64,000 nucleotides of DNA from Pseudooceanicola nanhaiensis (GTDB taxonomy: Bacteria; Pseudomonadota; Alphaproteobacteria; Rhodobacterales; Rhodobacteraceae), in NCBI RefSeq assembly GCF_020171315.1, contig NZ_JAIUZP010000007.1, positions 1 through 64,000 of the forward strand, given 5' to 3'. A program made the position numbers and the translations under genes. How positions within the stretch are numbered: position 1 is the stretch's first letter; each line of letters starts with the position of its first letter. The notes under the pieces are model-generated. The model was not told the origin of the DNA and ran no database searches. It saw nothing but the letters and a program-made list of their open reading frames with translations. Shown here one piece after another: positions 34,124 to 42,853 of the stretch.

Positions 34124-34582
34124 GTGAGACTTTCGAAATTTACCGACTACGCATTGCGGGCGTGCCTCTACCTGGCCGCCCACCAGGGGCGTCTTGTCCC
34201 CATCGCCGAAATTGCGCGGGCGCATGAGCTGTCGCAAAGCAACCTGATGAAGGTCATGCAGCAGCTGGTCGAAGGCGGCTTCGTGCGCAGCACGCGCGGC
34301 CGGTCGGGCGGCGTGCAGCTGGCCAAACCGGCCGAGGAGATCCACGCCGGGGCCGTGGCCCGCTTCATGGAAGGCGACACGCCGCTGGTGGATTGCGCCT
34401 CGTGCATCCTGAACGGCTCTTGCGGGCTGGTGCGGGCGCTGGCCGAGGCCAAGGCCGCCTTCTACAAGGCGCTGGACAAGTATTCGCTGGCCGATGCCAT
34501 CGGTGCGCACCCCCGGACCCTGCCGCTCCTCATGGCCTATTCCCAGAACGAGACCGCCCCCGGCGCTGTCGCCGCCGGCTAA
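34124..34582 (+). CDS. Rrf2-family regulator, NsrR-like, with C-x2-C-x5-C cluster
   Basis: The protein has 152 residues from a GTG start at 34124, chosen because M-R-L-S-K-F-T-D-Y-A-L-R is the standard Rrf2 N-terminus; a TTG four codons upstream is possible. The winged helix spans 1-80. Cys91, Cys94 and Cys100 sit where NsrR/IscR/RirA bind an Fe-S cluster, but the first gap (two residues) is shorter than the usual four to seven. It would sense nitric oxide, iron or redox state. No nitric-oxide or Fe-S gene adjoins it, so the target is unknown. Confidence 0.85.
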   Translation: MRLSKFTDYALRACLYLAAHQGRLVPIAEIARAHELSQSNLMKVMQQLVEGGFVRSTRGRSGGVQLAKPAEEIHAGAVARFMEGDTPLVDCASCILNGSCGLVRALAEAKAAFYKALDKYSLADAIGAHPRTLPLLMAYSQNETAPGAVAAG

Positions 34583-34669
34583 GCTGCTGAAAGCAGTGGC
34601 AGCGCAGGATGCGCCGTGACGTCGGAAGGCGCCGCGCGATAGACCTGCGCGCAGGACGGGCCTAACACC

Positions 34670-34692
34670 GGGGCAGTCCACTGGAGTGCCCC
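34670..34692 (+). promoter_or_regulatory. Stem-loop covering the ribosome-binding site of the amine oxidase gene
   Basis: GGGGCA-g-TCCA-C-TGGA-g-TGCCCC folds back on itself with one G-G mismatch and a very small apical loop. Its 3' arm contains the TGGAG ribosome site and ends two bases before the ATG at 34694. It could lower translation. Confidence 0.4.
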
Positions 34693-34693
34693 G

Positions 34694-35986
34694 ATGATCC
34701 TGACAGACACGGTCGAAACCCGCGCGGCGCAGACGCTGCCCCGATCCCTCTATGCCGAAGAGGACGGCCCCTGGGCCCGCACTGCCCTGACCGGGCGGGC
34801 GGAGGCCGATGTGGCCATCGTCGGCGCGGGGATCCTCGGCCTCTCCACGGCGCTGGCTCTGGCCGAGGCCGGGACCTCCGTCATCGTGCTGGAGGCGAAC
34901 GAGCCCGGCTGGGGGGCGTCCGGGCGCAACGGCGGCCACGCCAACCCGGGCCTCAAGACCCATCCCGACGAGGTGCTCCGCGATTTCGGGCAGGAGACGC
35001 TGACCTGGGCCTATGGTGCGCCCACGACGCTGGCGGCCCTGATCGACCGGCTGGGGATCGACGCCGAGTTCCGGCAGGGCGGCACCTATCGCGCAGCGGT
35101 CAGCGAGGCCGGGCTGCGCGACGTGGAGGCCCTGACCGAAGCGTTGATCCGGCACGGCATCCCGGCCCGTTTCGAGGATGCCGCGGCGATGGAGGCCGCG
35201 ACGGGCTGCACCCGCTATCACGGCGCGATGCTGGACCCGGTCGGGGCACAGGTGAACCCGCTGAAATACACCCGCGGCCTTGCCCGGGCGGCGCAGGCGG
35301 CAGGCGCGGTGATCTGCTGCGACAGCCCGGTGACACGCTATGCCCGCGAAGGCGCGGGCTGGACCGTGGCCACCCCGGGCGGCAGCGTCACGGCCGGGCA
35401 GTTGCTGATCGCCACCAACGGCTATTCCGGCCCGCTTGTGCCGAAGCTTGCGCAGAGCCTGATCCCGGTCTTCAGCGCCATCGCGGCCAGCAATCCGCTG
35501 CCCGAGGCGCTGCGGGGCCAGATCCTCGCAGGCGGCGGCGTCCTCTATGAGACCGGGACGGTGACGATCTACTACCGGGTCGATGCCGCCGGGCGGCTCA
35601 TCTTCGGGGGACGCGGCCAGATGGAAGAGGCCGACGGCCTGCCCTCCGTCGCCGTCCTGCGCCAGCTGGCCGAGCGGACATGGCCCGGCCTTGCCGCCGT
35701 CGGCTGGTGCTACGGCTGGAACGGCCGCGTGGCGATCACGGCGGACCACTACCCGCACCTGCATGCGCTGGAGGACAGCGGCCTCGTCGCCGTCGGGTTC
35801 AACGGGCGCGGCGTGGCGCTGACCACGGCACTCGGCCCGCGGCTGGCAGAGCATCTGCGCGGCACGCCCGGCGCGCTGCCCTTCCCGGTCACGGCGATCC
35901 GCCCGATCCCGTTCCAGAAATTCTGGCCCGTCGGGGTCAACGCCGTGCTGGGGGCCGACAGCCTGCTGCGGCGGCTGCGGGGCTGA
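34694..35986 (+). CDS. FAD-dependent amine/amino-acid oxidoreductase (DadA/PuuB-like)
   Basis: The protein has 430 residues of the DAO family. The FAD motif is V-G-A-G-I-L-G-L-S-T-A-L-A-L-A at about 43-57, followed by L-E-A-N-E and W-G-A-S-G-R-N-G-G-H, a signature of gamma-glutamylputrescine oxidase and sarcosine-oxidase-like enzymes. F-N-G-R-G-V-A-L near residue 377 completes the FAD site. It is cytoplasmic and oxidises a secondary or primary amine; the substrate is not determined. It stands alone between the Rrf2 gene and the mrp operon. Confidence 0.85.
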   Translation: MILTDTVETRAAQTLPRSLYAEEDGPWARTALTGRAEADVAIVGAGILGLSTALALAEAGTSVIVLEANEPGWGASGRNGGHANPGLKTHPDEVLRDFGQETLTWAYGAPTTLAALIDRLGIDAEFRQGGTYRAAVSEAGLRDVEALTEALIRHGIPARFEDAAAMEAATGCTRYHGAMLDPVGAQVNPLKYTRGLARAAQAAGAVICCDSPVTRYAREGAGWTVATPGGSVTAGQLLIATNGYSGPLVPKLAQSLIPVFSAIAASNPLPEALRGQILAGGGVLYETGTVTIYYRVDAAGRLIFGGRGQMEEADGLPSVAVLRQLAERTWPGLAAVGWCYGWNGRVAITADHYPHLHALEDSGLVAVGFNGRGVALTTALGPRLAEHLRGTPGALPFPVTAIRPIPFQKFWPVGVNAVLGADSLLRRLRG

Positions 35987-36205
35987 GCCCCCAGAGGCGG
36001 AAAGCTGACCTCGCGTCAGTGTGACACTTGATCCTATTCACAGCCTGCCCCAAAACAGGGGGGAGGGGCGGCTCGCGCTGTGTTCACAAACGGGTCATAA
36101 AATCCGCGTTATGGCGGTACGATTTGGGTTGTCCTACTCGCGGAAATTTGGAGCTTATTTAAAAGCTTGTGCCCGAAAGGGCCGCCAGTCCCAACGAGGA
36201 GACCC

Positions 36206-39070
36206 ATGTCGTTATTCTTGATCGTCGCCCTGCCATTCCTTGGGGCCCTGTTACCCGGGCTGATGATCGAAGCGGGCCGCCGGGCCTGCGGTCTGACGGC
36301 ATTGTTCGTGTCCCTGGCCGCTTTCGTCGGCCTGATGGTCCATGTGCCCGCCGTCATGTCCGGCGAGGTGATCACCGCCCAGATCAACTGGCTGCCGGAG
36401 TTCGGGCTGAACCTGAACCTCTTCCTCGACGGGCTGGGGCTGTTCTTTGCCATGCTGATCCTCGGGATCGGGATGCTGGTCATCGTCTATGCCCGCTACT
36501 ACCTGTCGCGCGACGACAACATGGGCGAGTTCTACACCTACCTGCTGCTCTTCCAGGGCGCGATGGTGGGGATCGTCCTGTGCGACAACATCCTGCTTCT
36601 GCTGATCTTCTGGGAAATGACCTCGCTGTCGTCCTTCCTGCTGATCGGCTTCTGGAAGCATCTCGCCGAAGGCCGGCAGGGCGCCAAGATGGCGCTGACC
36701 GTCACCGGGATGGGCGGCCTTGCCATGGTTGGCGGCATGCTGATGCTGGGCCAGATCGCGGGCAGCTACGACATTCAGGTGATCCTGCAGAACCGCGAGG
36801 CGATCCAGTCGTCCGAGCTTTACCTGCCGGCGCTGTTGCTGATCCTGCTGGGCTGTTTCACCAAGTCGGCGCAGTTCCCGTTCCACTTCTGGTTGCCGCA
36901 CGCCATGGCCGCGCCGACGCCGGTTTCCGCCTACCTGCATTCGGCCACCATGGTGAAGGCGGGCATCTTCCTGATGGCCCGGCTCTGGCCGGTGCTGTCC
37001 GGGACCGATGCCTGGTTCATGATCGTGACCTCCGCCGGTCTGATCACCATGGTTCTGGGCGCGCTGATCGCGATCTTCAAGAACGACCTGAAGGCGCTGC
37101 TTGCCTTCTCGACGGTGTCGCACCTTGGCCTGATCACCATGCTGCTCGGGGTGGGGACGCCCTATGCCGCCATGGCGGCGGTCTTCCACATCCTGAACCA
37201 CGCCACCTTCAAGGCCGCGCTCTTCATGACGGCGGGCATCATCGACCACGAGACCCACACGCGCCACATCCCGGCGCTTGGCGGTCTGCGCAAGCTGATG
37301 CCGGTGACCTTCACCATCGCCACGCTGGCGGCGCTGTCCATGGCCGGTATCCCGTTGCTGAACGGCTTCCTCTCGAAGGAGATGATGCTGGAGACGGCGG
37401 CGCATCTGACGCTCTTCGACAGCCACCTGCTGGTGCCCGTTGCGGCGACCGTGGGGGCGCTGTTCTCGGCGGCCTATTCCTTCCGCTACATCAGCCATGT
37501 GTTCCTCGGCCCGGTCCGAGACGAGTATCCCGCCCATCCCCATGATCCGCCCCGCGGTCTCTGGGGGCCGCCGGCGCTGCTGGTGGTGCTGGTGGTGGTG
37601 ATCGGTCTCGCGCCCTTCCTGGCCGAGCCGCTGGTGGTGCAGGTCACCGCCGCCGTGCTGGGCAGCGCGGGCGAGGTGCCCGAGGTCCACCTCGCGATCT
37701 GGCATGGCGTCACCCCGGCGCTGAAGATGTCGGGCATCGCGGTGGTGGGCGGCATCCTGCTGCTGCTGGCCTATGCCCCGCTGTCCAAGATCTGGGAGGC
37801 GCTGCCCCGCCCCGAGGCCAAGGCCATCTTCGATGCGATCATCGGGGGCTGCGTGGCGCTTTCGGGCCGCGTGACCCGCGGGCTGCACAACGGCTCCTTC
37901 ACCATGTACGCCGCGATCTTTGCCCTGACGGTGTCCGCGCTTGGGGCGCATGCCTGGTTCACCGGGCAGACCAGCGCCGCCACCCGCGTGCAGCTGCCGC
38001 TGGAGCCGCTGCCGCTGGCGGGCTGGACCCTTCTGGTGCTGGCGACCGGCTTCCTCTGCTTCATGCACCGCGACCGGCTGCTGGCGCTCGTGCTGATGGG
38101 CGTGGTGGGCGTGATCGTCTCGCTGGGCTTCAACTACCTCTCGGCCCCCGACCTGGCGCTGACGCAGCTGTCGGTCGAGGTGGTGACGATCATCCTGCTG
38201 CTGCTGGCCCTGAACTTCCTGCCCAAGCGCACCCCGGCCGAAAGCTCGTCCGGTGGGCGGCTGCGGGACGGTCTGATCGGCGTGGTAGCGGGGCTGTGCA
38301 CCTCGGGGCTGGCCTATGCGATCATGTCCCGGAACTTCGCCTTCGAGTCGATTTCGGACTACCACCTGGAGAATTCCTACAAGGGTGGTGGCGGCACCAA
38401 CGTCGTCAACGTCACGCTGGTGGACTTCCGGGGCTTCGATACCTTCGGCGAGATCATCGTGCTCGGCATCGCCGCGCTGATCATCTACGCCCTGACCGAG
38501 GCCCTGCTGGGCGGTCCCGTCCGGGCCCGGCTGCTGAACCGCAGGCCTGACCGGCCCCGTGCCGGGGATGCGCACCCGCTGATGATGGTCGTGGCGACCC
38601 GCGTCATGCTGCCGGTGGTGCTGATGGTCGGGGTCTACATCTTCCTGCGCGGCCACAACGAACCGGGCGGCGGTTTCATCGCCGGCCTGATCGTCGCGAT
38701 CGCGGTGGTGGTGCAATACATGGCCTCCGGCTTTGCCTGGGCGGATGCGCGCATCCGCTATCCCTATCACGGGATCATCGGGGCGGGCGTTCTGGTGGCC
38801 GGTCTGACCGGCATCGGAGCGTGGTTCTTCGGCAAGCCGTTCCTGACCTCGGCCTTCGGCTACTTCCGCATCCCGCCGATGGAGGAATTCGAACTGGCGA
38901 CCGCCATGGGCTTTGACGTGGGCGTCTTCCTCGCCGTGGTCGGCGCCGTGATGCTGTCGCTGGAAAGCTATGCCCGCCTTGCGCGGCGCTCGAACGAGAT
39001 CGTCAGCGATCACGCGATGGACATCGACCCGTCCCGCGATGATGCGCCGACCGAAGAACAGGAGGGCTGA
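36206..39070 (+). CDS. mrpA: Na+/H+ antiporter subunit A fused to subunit B (MrpA/PhaAB type)
   Basis: The protein has 954 residues. Residues 1-600 are a Nuo-L/ND5-like Proton_antipo_M core with F-W-E-M-T-S-L-S-S-F (Glu near 140) and F-T-K-S-A-Q-F-P-F-H-F-W-L-P-H (Lys near 223). A DUF4040/MrpA C-terminal section follows, and an MnhB domain fills about 790-945 (F-L-R-G-H-N-E-P-G-G-G-F). Fusion of A and B marks group 2 Mrp operons such as rhizobial pha. The start at 36206 follows AGGAG. The upstream 219 bases are AT-rich with a small palindrome (AGCTT-ATTTAA-AAGCT, 36152-36167) that may be promoter-linked. Confidence 0.95.
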   Translation: MSLFLIVALPFLGALLPGLMIEAGRRACGLTALFVSLAAFVGLMVHVPAVMSGEVITAQINWLPEFGLNLNLFLDGLGLFFAMLILGIGMLVIVYARYYLSRDDNMGEFYTYLLLFQGAMVGIVLCDNILLLLIFWEMTSLSSFLLIGFWKHLAEGRQGAKMALTVTGMGGLAMVGGMLMLGQIAGSYDIQVILQNREAIQSSELYLPALLLILLGCFTKSAQFPFHFWLPHAMAAPTPVSAYLHSATMVKAGIFLMARLWPVLSGTDAWFMIVTSAGLITMVLGALIAIFKNDLKALLAFSTVSHLGLITMLLGVGTPYAAMAAVFHILNHATFKAALFMTAGIIDHETHTRHIPALGGLRKLMPVTFTIATLAALSMAGIPLLNGFLSKEMMLETAAHLTLFDSHLLVPVAATVGALFSAAYSFRYISHVFLGPVRDEYPAHPHDPPRGLWGPPALLVVLVVVIGLAPFLAEPLVVQVTAAVLGSAGEVPEVHLAIWHGVTPALKMSGIAVVGGILLLLAYAPLSKIWEALPRPEAKAIFDAIIGGCVALSGRVTRGLHNGSFTMYAAIFALTVSALGAHAWFTGQTSAATRVQLPLEPLPLAGWTLLVLATGFLCFMHRDRLLALVLMGVVGVIVSLGFNYLSAPDLALTQLSVEVVTIILLLLALNFLPKRTPAESSSGGRLRDGLIGVVAGLCTSGLAYAIMSRNFAFESISDYHLENSYKGGGGTNVVNVTLVDFRGFDTFGEIIVLGIAALIIYALTEALLGGPVRARLLNRRPDRPRAGDAHPLMMVVATRVMLPVVLMVGVYIFLRGHNEPGGGFIAGLIVAIAVVVQYMASGFAWADARIRYPYHGIIGAGVLVAGLTGIGAWFFGKPFLTSAFGYFRIPPMEEFELATAMGFDVGVFLAVVGAVMLSLESYARLARRSNEIVSDHAMDIDPSRDDAPTEEQEG

Positions 39071-39074
39071 CGAT

Positions 39075-39479
39075 ATGGAATTGCTTGTCGCCAGCGCCGT
39101 GGGCGTGCTGACTGCCGCCGGAATTTACCTTGTCCTGCGTCTGCGGACCTTCCCGGTGATCATCGGGACCTCGCTGCTGACCTACGCGGTGAACATCTTC
39201 CTCTTCGCCAGCGGCCGGCTGGCGGTGAACCAGGCGCCGATCCTGCGGGACGGGGTCGAGACCTATACCGATCCGCTGCCGCAGGCGCTGGTGCTGACCG
39301 CCATCGTGATCTCCTTCGGGATGACCGCCGTGGTGGTGATGATCGCCCTCGGCGCCTATCTGTCCGCCGACGACGACCATGTGAACCTGCGCGAGGAAGG
39401 CCAGCCCGAGCCGGCCCGCCTCGACGAACCCGACGCGCCCCGCCCCGGTGACGGCGCAACCCGGGAGGCGCTTCAGTGA
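39075..39479 (+). CDS. mrpC: Na+/H+ antiporter subunit C (MrpC/MnhC)
   Basis: The protein has 134 residues and three membrane helices of the NuoK-like family: G-I-Y-L-V-L-R-L-R-T-F, Y-A-V-N-I-F-L-F, then D-P-L-P-Q-A-L-V-L-T-A-I-V-I. The C-terminal 30 residues are hydrophilic and acidic. It starts four bases after the mrpA stop, and its end overlaps mrpD (GTGA). Confidence 0.93.
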   Translation: MELLVASAVGVLTAAGIYLVLRLRTFPVIIGTSLLTYAVNIFLFASGRLAVNQAPILRDGVETYTDPLPQALVLTAIVISFGMTAVVVMIALGAYLSADDDHVNLREEGQPEPARLDEPDAPRPGDGATREALQ

Positions 39480-41146
39480 CACATTGGTTGATCACCCCGA
39501 TCGTCATTCCCGGCGTTCTGGCCGCACTCATCGTGCTGGCCGCGCGGTTCCACCTGCGGCTGCAGCGGGTCTTCTCGCTGGCGGGCTCCCTCGTGGGGCT
39601 GGCGATTGCCGCCGGTCTCTTCTGGCAGACCTCTGACGGCACGATCCTGCTCTATCAACTCGGCGACTGGCAGGCGCCGTTCGGCATCGTGCTGGTGGGC
39701 GACCGCCTGTCGACGCTGATGGTGCTGCTCTCGGCCCTGATCGCGCCGCTGATCCTGCTCTATGCCATCGGCACCGGCTGGGACACGCGCGGGCGGCACT
39801 TCCACGCCCTGTTCCAGTTCCAGATGATGGGGATCATGGGCGCCTTCCTGACCGGCGACGCCTTCAACCTCTTCGTCTTCTTCGAGGTCCTGCTGATCGC
39901 CTCCTATGGCCTGATGCTGCACTCCGGCGGGACCGAGAGGTATCGCGCGGGCCTGCAGTACATGCTCTACAACCTGCTGGGATCGACGCTGTTTCTCTTC
40001 GCGCTCGGCACGCTTTATGCCGAGACCGGGACGCTGAACATGGCCGACCTGGCCGCGCGTCTCGCGACGCCGGGGATCGAGCATACGGCGGGCCTGCGGG
40101 TGGCCTCGGTGCTGCTGCTGCTGGTCTTCGCCGTGAAGGCCGCCGTGCTGCCGCTGCACTTCTGGCTTCCGTCGAGCTATGCCGAGGCCCCCGGTCCGGT
40201 CGCGGCGCTCTTTGCCATCATGACCAAGATCGGTGCCTACGGGATCATCCGGTTCTACACCCTCGTCTTCCCGCCCGACCTGACGGTCACACAGGGCCTC
40301 TTCGACACATGGCTGCTGCCTGCATCGCTCGTGACGCTGGCGGTGGGGATGATCGGCGTGCTGGGCACGCGGCGGCTGGACCGCGCGGTGGCCTTCTCGG
40401 TCGTGGGCTCCATGGGCATGTTGCTGGCCTCCGTCGCCGTCTTCACCCCCGAGGGCCTCGCCGCCGCGCTCTACTACGCGGTGCATTCGACCTTCGCGAC
40501 TGCGGCGCTCTTCCTGATCGTGGATCTGGTGCGCGACCGCCGCGGCGCCCATGGCCCCAAGCTGGAGGCCGCCCCCACCTTCCCCGGCGGGGCGCTGCTG
40601 GCGGGGCTCTTCTTCGTCTCGGCCATCGCCATGACCGGCCTGCCGCCGCTCTCGGGCTTCCTCGGCAAGCTGATGGTCCTTGAGGCCGCCACCGCCGATC
40701 CGTTGGTCTGGTGGGTCTGGGCCGCGGTCCTCGGCTCCTCGCTGATCGCGGTCGTGGGCTTCTCCCGGGCCGGTTCCACCGTGTTCTGGAAATCCCACGA
40801 GGTCAATGCGGCCCATGCCGCCACCGTCGACGAACCGGAGGACGAACAGGGCGCCGACGAACCCCATGATCCCCCCGCGCGGGAACCGGCGCTGCCCATG
40901 GTGGCCATCGGCGGGTTCATCGCGCTGCTCGTGGCGATGACGGTCCTCTCCGGTCCCTTGATGCGCTACATCGAGGACACCACGGCGCAGCTCTTCGATC
41001 CCGCGCCCTACATCTCCACCGTGCTGGAGACCCCGGGCAAGACGATCGAGTATCATGGCGACAGCCATGGGCAGGACGATGCCCACGAGGGCGCCCATGT
41101 CTCTGCCGAGGACGCCGCGACCAAGACGCAGAAGGAGAGCCACTGA
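39476..41146 (+). CDS. mrpD: Na+/H+ antiporter subunit D (MrpD/MnhD)
   Basis: The protein has 556 residues, starting at GTG (39476) overlapping mrpC. The Nuo-M-like antiporter core has F-F-E-V-L-L-I-A-S-Y-G (Glu near 137) and F-A-V-K-A-A-V-L-P-L-H-F-W-L-P (Lys near 219). The C-terminus carries a His/Asp/Glu-rich soluble tail not needed for the fold. It pairs with MrpA in the hetero-oligomeric antiporter. Confidence 0.95.
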   Translation: MTHWLITPIVIPGVLAALIVLAARFHLRLQRVFSLAGSLVGLAIAAGLFWQTSDGTILLYQLGDWQAPFGIVLVGDRLSTLMVLLSALIAPLILLYAIGTGWDTRGRHFHALFQFQMMGIMGAFLTGDAFNLFVFFEVLLIASYGLMLHSGGTERYRAGLQYMLYNLLGSTLFLFALGTLYAETGTLNMADLAARLATPGIEHTAGLRVASVLLLLVFAVKAAVLPLHFWLPSSYAEAPGPVAALFAIMTKIGAYGIIRFYTLVFPPDLTVTQGLFDTWLLPASLVTLAVGMIGVLGTRRLDRAVAFSVVGSMGMLLASVAVFTPEGLAAALYYAVHSTFATAALFLIVDLVRDRRGAHGPKLEAAPTFPGGALLAGLFFVSAIAMTGLPPLSGFLGKLMVLEAATADPLVWWVWAAVLGSSLIAVVGFSRAGSTVFWKSHEVNAAHAATVDEPEDEQGADEPHDPPAREPALPMVAIGGFIALLVAMTVLSGPLMRYIEDTTAQLFDPAPYISTVLETPGKTIEYHGDSHGQDDAHEGAHVSAEDAATKTQKESH

Positions 41147-41649
41147 TGCCCCGCCAGCTTGCCCGCCGCATCCTGCCCCATCCGCTTCTGACCCTGCTGC
41201 TGGTGGCGGCATGGTGCCTGCTGCAGAACCATCTCAGCCTCGGCACCGTCGTCTTCGGCCTGATCCTCGGCCTGCTGATCCCCGGGTTCATCGCCCCCTA
41301 CTGGCCCGACCGGCCGCAGATGAAGAAGCCGCATCTGCTGCCCGGCTACGTGCTGATGGTGATCTGGGACATCATCGTGGCCAATTGCAACGTGGCCTAT
41401 ATCGTGCTGTTCCGCAGCAACGCCTCGATCCAGTCGAACTGGGTGCTCGTCCCCCTCGACGTGAAGACGCCCGAGGCGATCTCGATGCTCGCCGGGACGA
41501 TCACGCTGACGCCGGGCACCGTCTCGGCGGACCTCTCGGACGAGGGCCACGCGCTGCTGGTCCATGCCCTCGACGCCCCCGATCCCGATGCCGTGCGCGA
41601 TCACATCAAGAGCCGATACGAACGCCGCCTGAAGGAGATTTTCGAATGA
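41146..41649 (+). CDS. mrpE: Na+/H+ antiporter subunit E (MrpE)
   Basis: The protein has 167 residues. Two or three N-terminal membrane helices are followed by the MNHE motif block with N-C-N-V-A-Y-I-V-L and the L-T-P-G-T-V-S segment. It overlaps mrpD by one base and mrpF by four. It is needed for assembly or full activity in studied Mrp systems. Confidence 0.93.
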   Translation: MPRQLARRILPHPLLTLLLVAAWCLLQNHLSLGTVVFGLILGLLIPGFIAPYWPDRPQMKKPHLLPGYVLMVIWDIIVANCNVAYIVLFRSNASIQSNWVLVPLDVKTPEAISMLAGTITLTPGTVSADLSDEGHALLVHALDAPDPDAVRDHIKSRYERRLKEIFE

Positions 41650-41924
41650 CCGATCTCATCGACCTCGCCCTTCTCTTCACCTTCGGCTGCATCGGCCTGT
41701 CGCTGCTGCTGACGATGCTGCGCCTGATCGCGGGACCCACGCTGGGCGACCGCGTTCTCGCGCTCGACACGCTGTCGATCAACGCGGTGTCGCTGATCGT
41801 GCTGATCGGCATCGCGGGCCGCACGCAGCTGCTCTTCGAGGCGGCGCTGATCATCGCGATGCTGGGCTTCGTCTCGACCGTGGCCTACTGCCGCTTCGCC
41901 CTGCGGGGGGACATCATCGAATGA
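41646..41924 (+). CDS. mrpF: Na+/H+ antiporter subunit F (MrpF)
   Basis: The protein has 92 residues and three helices. The family segment R-L-I-A-G-P-T-L-G-D-R-V-L-A-L-D-T is at about 26-42. The ATG overlaps the mrpE stop (ATGA), and the stop overlaps mrpG in the same way. A much longer upstream frame is noise. Confidence 0.93.
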   Translation: MTDLIDLALLFTFGCIGLSLLLTMLRLIAGPTLGDRVLALDTLSINAVSLIVLIGIAGRTQLLFEAALIIAMLGFVSTVAYCRFALRGDIIE

Positions 41925-42331
41925 CCATGGACCTGTTCCTCGAAGGGCTCGTGGCCCTGCTGATCGTCATCGGCGGCATCTTCACGCTGGTCGGCTCCGT
42001 CGGCCTGCTGAAGCTGAGCCGCCCGATGCCGCGTCTCCATGCGCCCACCAAGGCCTCGACGCTGGGCGTCGGCGCGATCCTGATGGCCTCCATGGTGTTG
42101 GCGTTCTGGCGCGGCGAAGGCTCGCTGCACGAGCTGCTGATCACCTGCTTCATGTTCGTGACGGCCCCGATCTCGGCGCTGTTCATTGCCAAGGTGCACC
42201 TGCACCGGGGGGAAATGGCGGTGGCCCCGCCGCATCCGCCCAAGGATGATGTCTGGGCGACGCTGGACACGCCGGAAGAGGACCTCGACCTGCGCAAGCC
42301 CGGCGAGACGCCCGTCACCCCGGCCGAATGA
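41921..42331 (+). CDS. mrpG: Na+/H+ antiporter subunit G (MrpG)
   Basis: The protein has 136 residues. Three helices are followed by a hydrophilic tail. The PhaG_MnhG_YufB motif is visible as G-S-V-G-L-L-K-L-S-R-P-M-P-R-L-H-A-P-T-K-A. It is the last subunit of the six-gene antiporter and overlaps the GNAT gene by four bases. Confidence 0.93.
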   Translation: MTMDLFLEGLVALLIVIGGIFTLVGSVGLLKLSRPMPRLHAPTKASTLGVGAILMASMVLAFWRGEGSLHELLITCFMFVTAPISALFIAKVHLHRGEMAVAPPHPPKDDVWATLDTPEEDLDLRKPGETPVTPAE

Positions 42332-42774
42332 CCGCGCTGATCCTGCGCCCTGCCACCGGGGCCGAGGGACCCCTGCTGGCGGACCTGCGGGTGCGGGCGA
42401 TGCGCCCTTCGCTCGAGGCGGTCGGTCGCTTTGATCCCCTGCGCGCCCGCAGCCGTTTCCTCGACGGGTTCGACCCCGCCGTGACACGGGTGATCCTTGT
42501 CGATGGCGCGATCGCGGGCTTCCTCGTGCTGCGCCCACGGGCGGATCATCTCTACCTCGATCACCTCTACCTCGACCCGGAGCTTCAGGGGGCGGGGCTG
42601 GGCCGCGCCGCCGTGGCGCAGGCCAAGGCAGAGGCGAAGGCGGCCGGCCTGCCCCTGCGCCTGATGGCCCTGCGCGACAGCCCGGCCAATGGCTTCTACC
42701 TCGCGCAGGGGTTCCGCAAGACCGGGGAGGAGCCGATGGACATCCTCTATGAATGGACGCCCGGCACCGCCTGA
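42328..42774 (+). CDS. GNAT-family N-acetyltransferase
   Basis: The protein has 148 residues. The acetyl-CoA loop is Q-G-A-G-L-G-R-A at about 89-96, preceded by L-Y-L-D-P-E-L. The G-F-x-x-x-G/x-E-E-P-M end fits RimI/PhnO-like small-molecule or protein acetyltransferases. It is co-transcribed with mrp by overlap; a link to antiporter function is unlikely and the substrate is unknown. Confidence 0.85.
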   Translation: MTALILRPATGAEGPLLADLRVRAMRPSLEAVGRFDPLRARSRFLDGFDPAVTRVILVDGAIAGFLVLRPRADHLYLDHLYLDPELQGAGLGRAAVAQAKAEAKAAGLPLRLMALRDSPANGFYLAQGFRKTGEEPMDILYEWTPGTA

Positions 42775-42807
42775 GGGCCGGGACCACCGTACCGGGAGGC
42801 CATGAAA

Positions 42808-42835
42808 AAAGGGCCGGCGCAGAGGCCGGCCCTTT
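42808..42835. terminator. Bidirectional terminator between the mrp operon and ompA-like gene
   Basis: AAAGGGCCGGC-GCAGAG-GCCGGCCCTTT is a perfect 11-bp stem. A-rich bases precede it and T-rich bases follow, so it can act on both converging transcripts. Confidence 0.85.
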
Positions 42836-42853
42836 GTCCTGATCCGATACCGA

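Noticed and set aside
34583-34693. Possible tRNA or small RNA from several short palindromes (for example CCTGCGCGCAGG at 34644-34655)
   Set aside because: No cloverleaf or T-loop consensus could be assembled.
36251-39013. 920-codon minus-strand frame opposite mrpA
   Set aside because: His/Gln/Arg-rich shadow typical of antisense to hydrophobic genes; mrpA is unambiguous.
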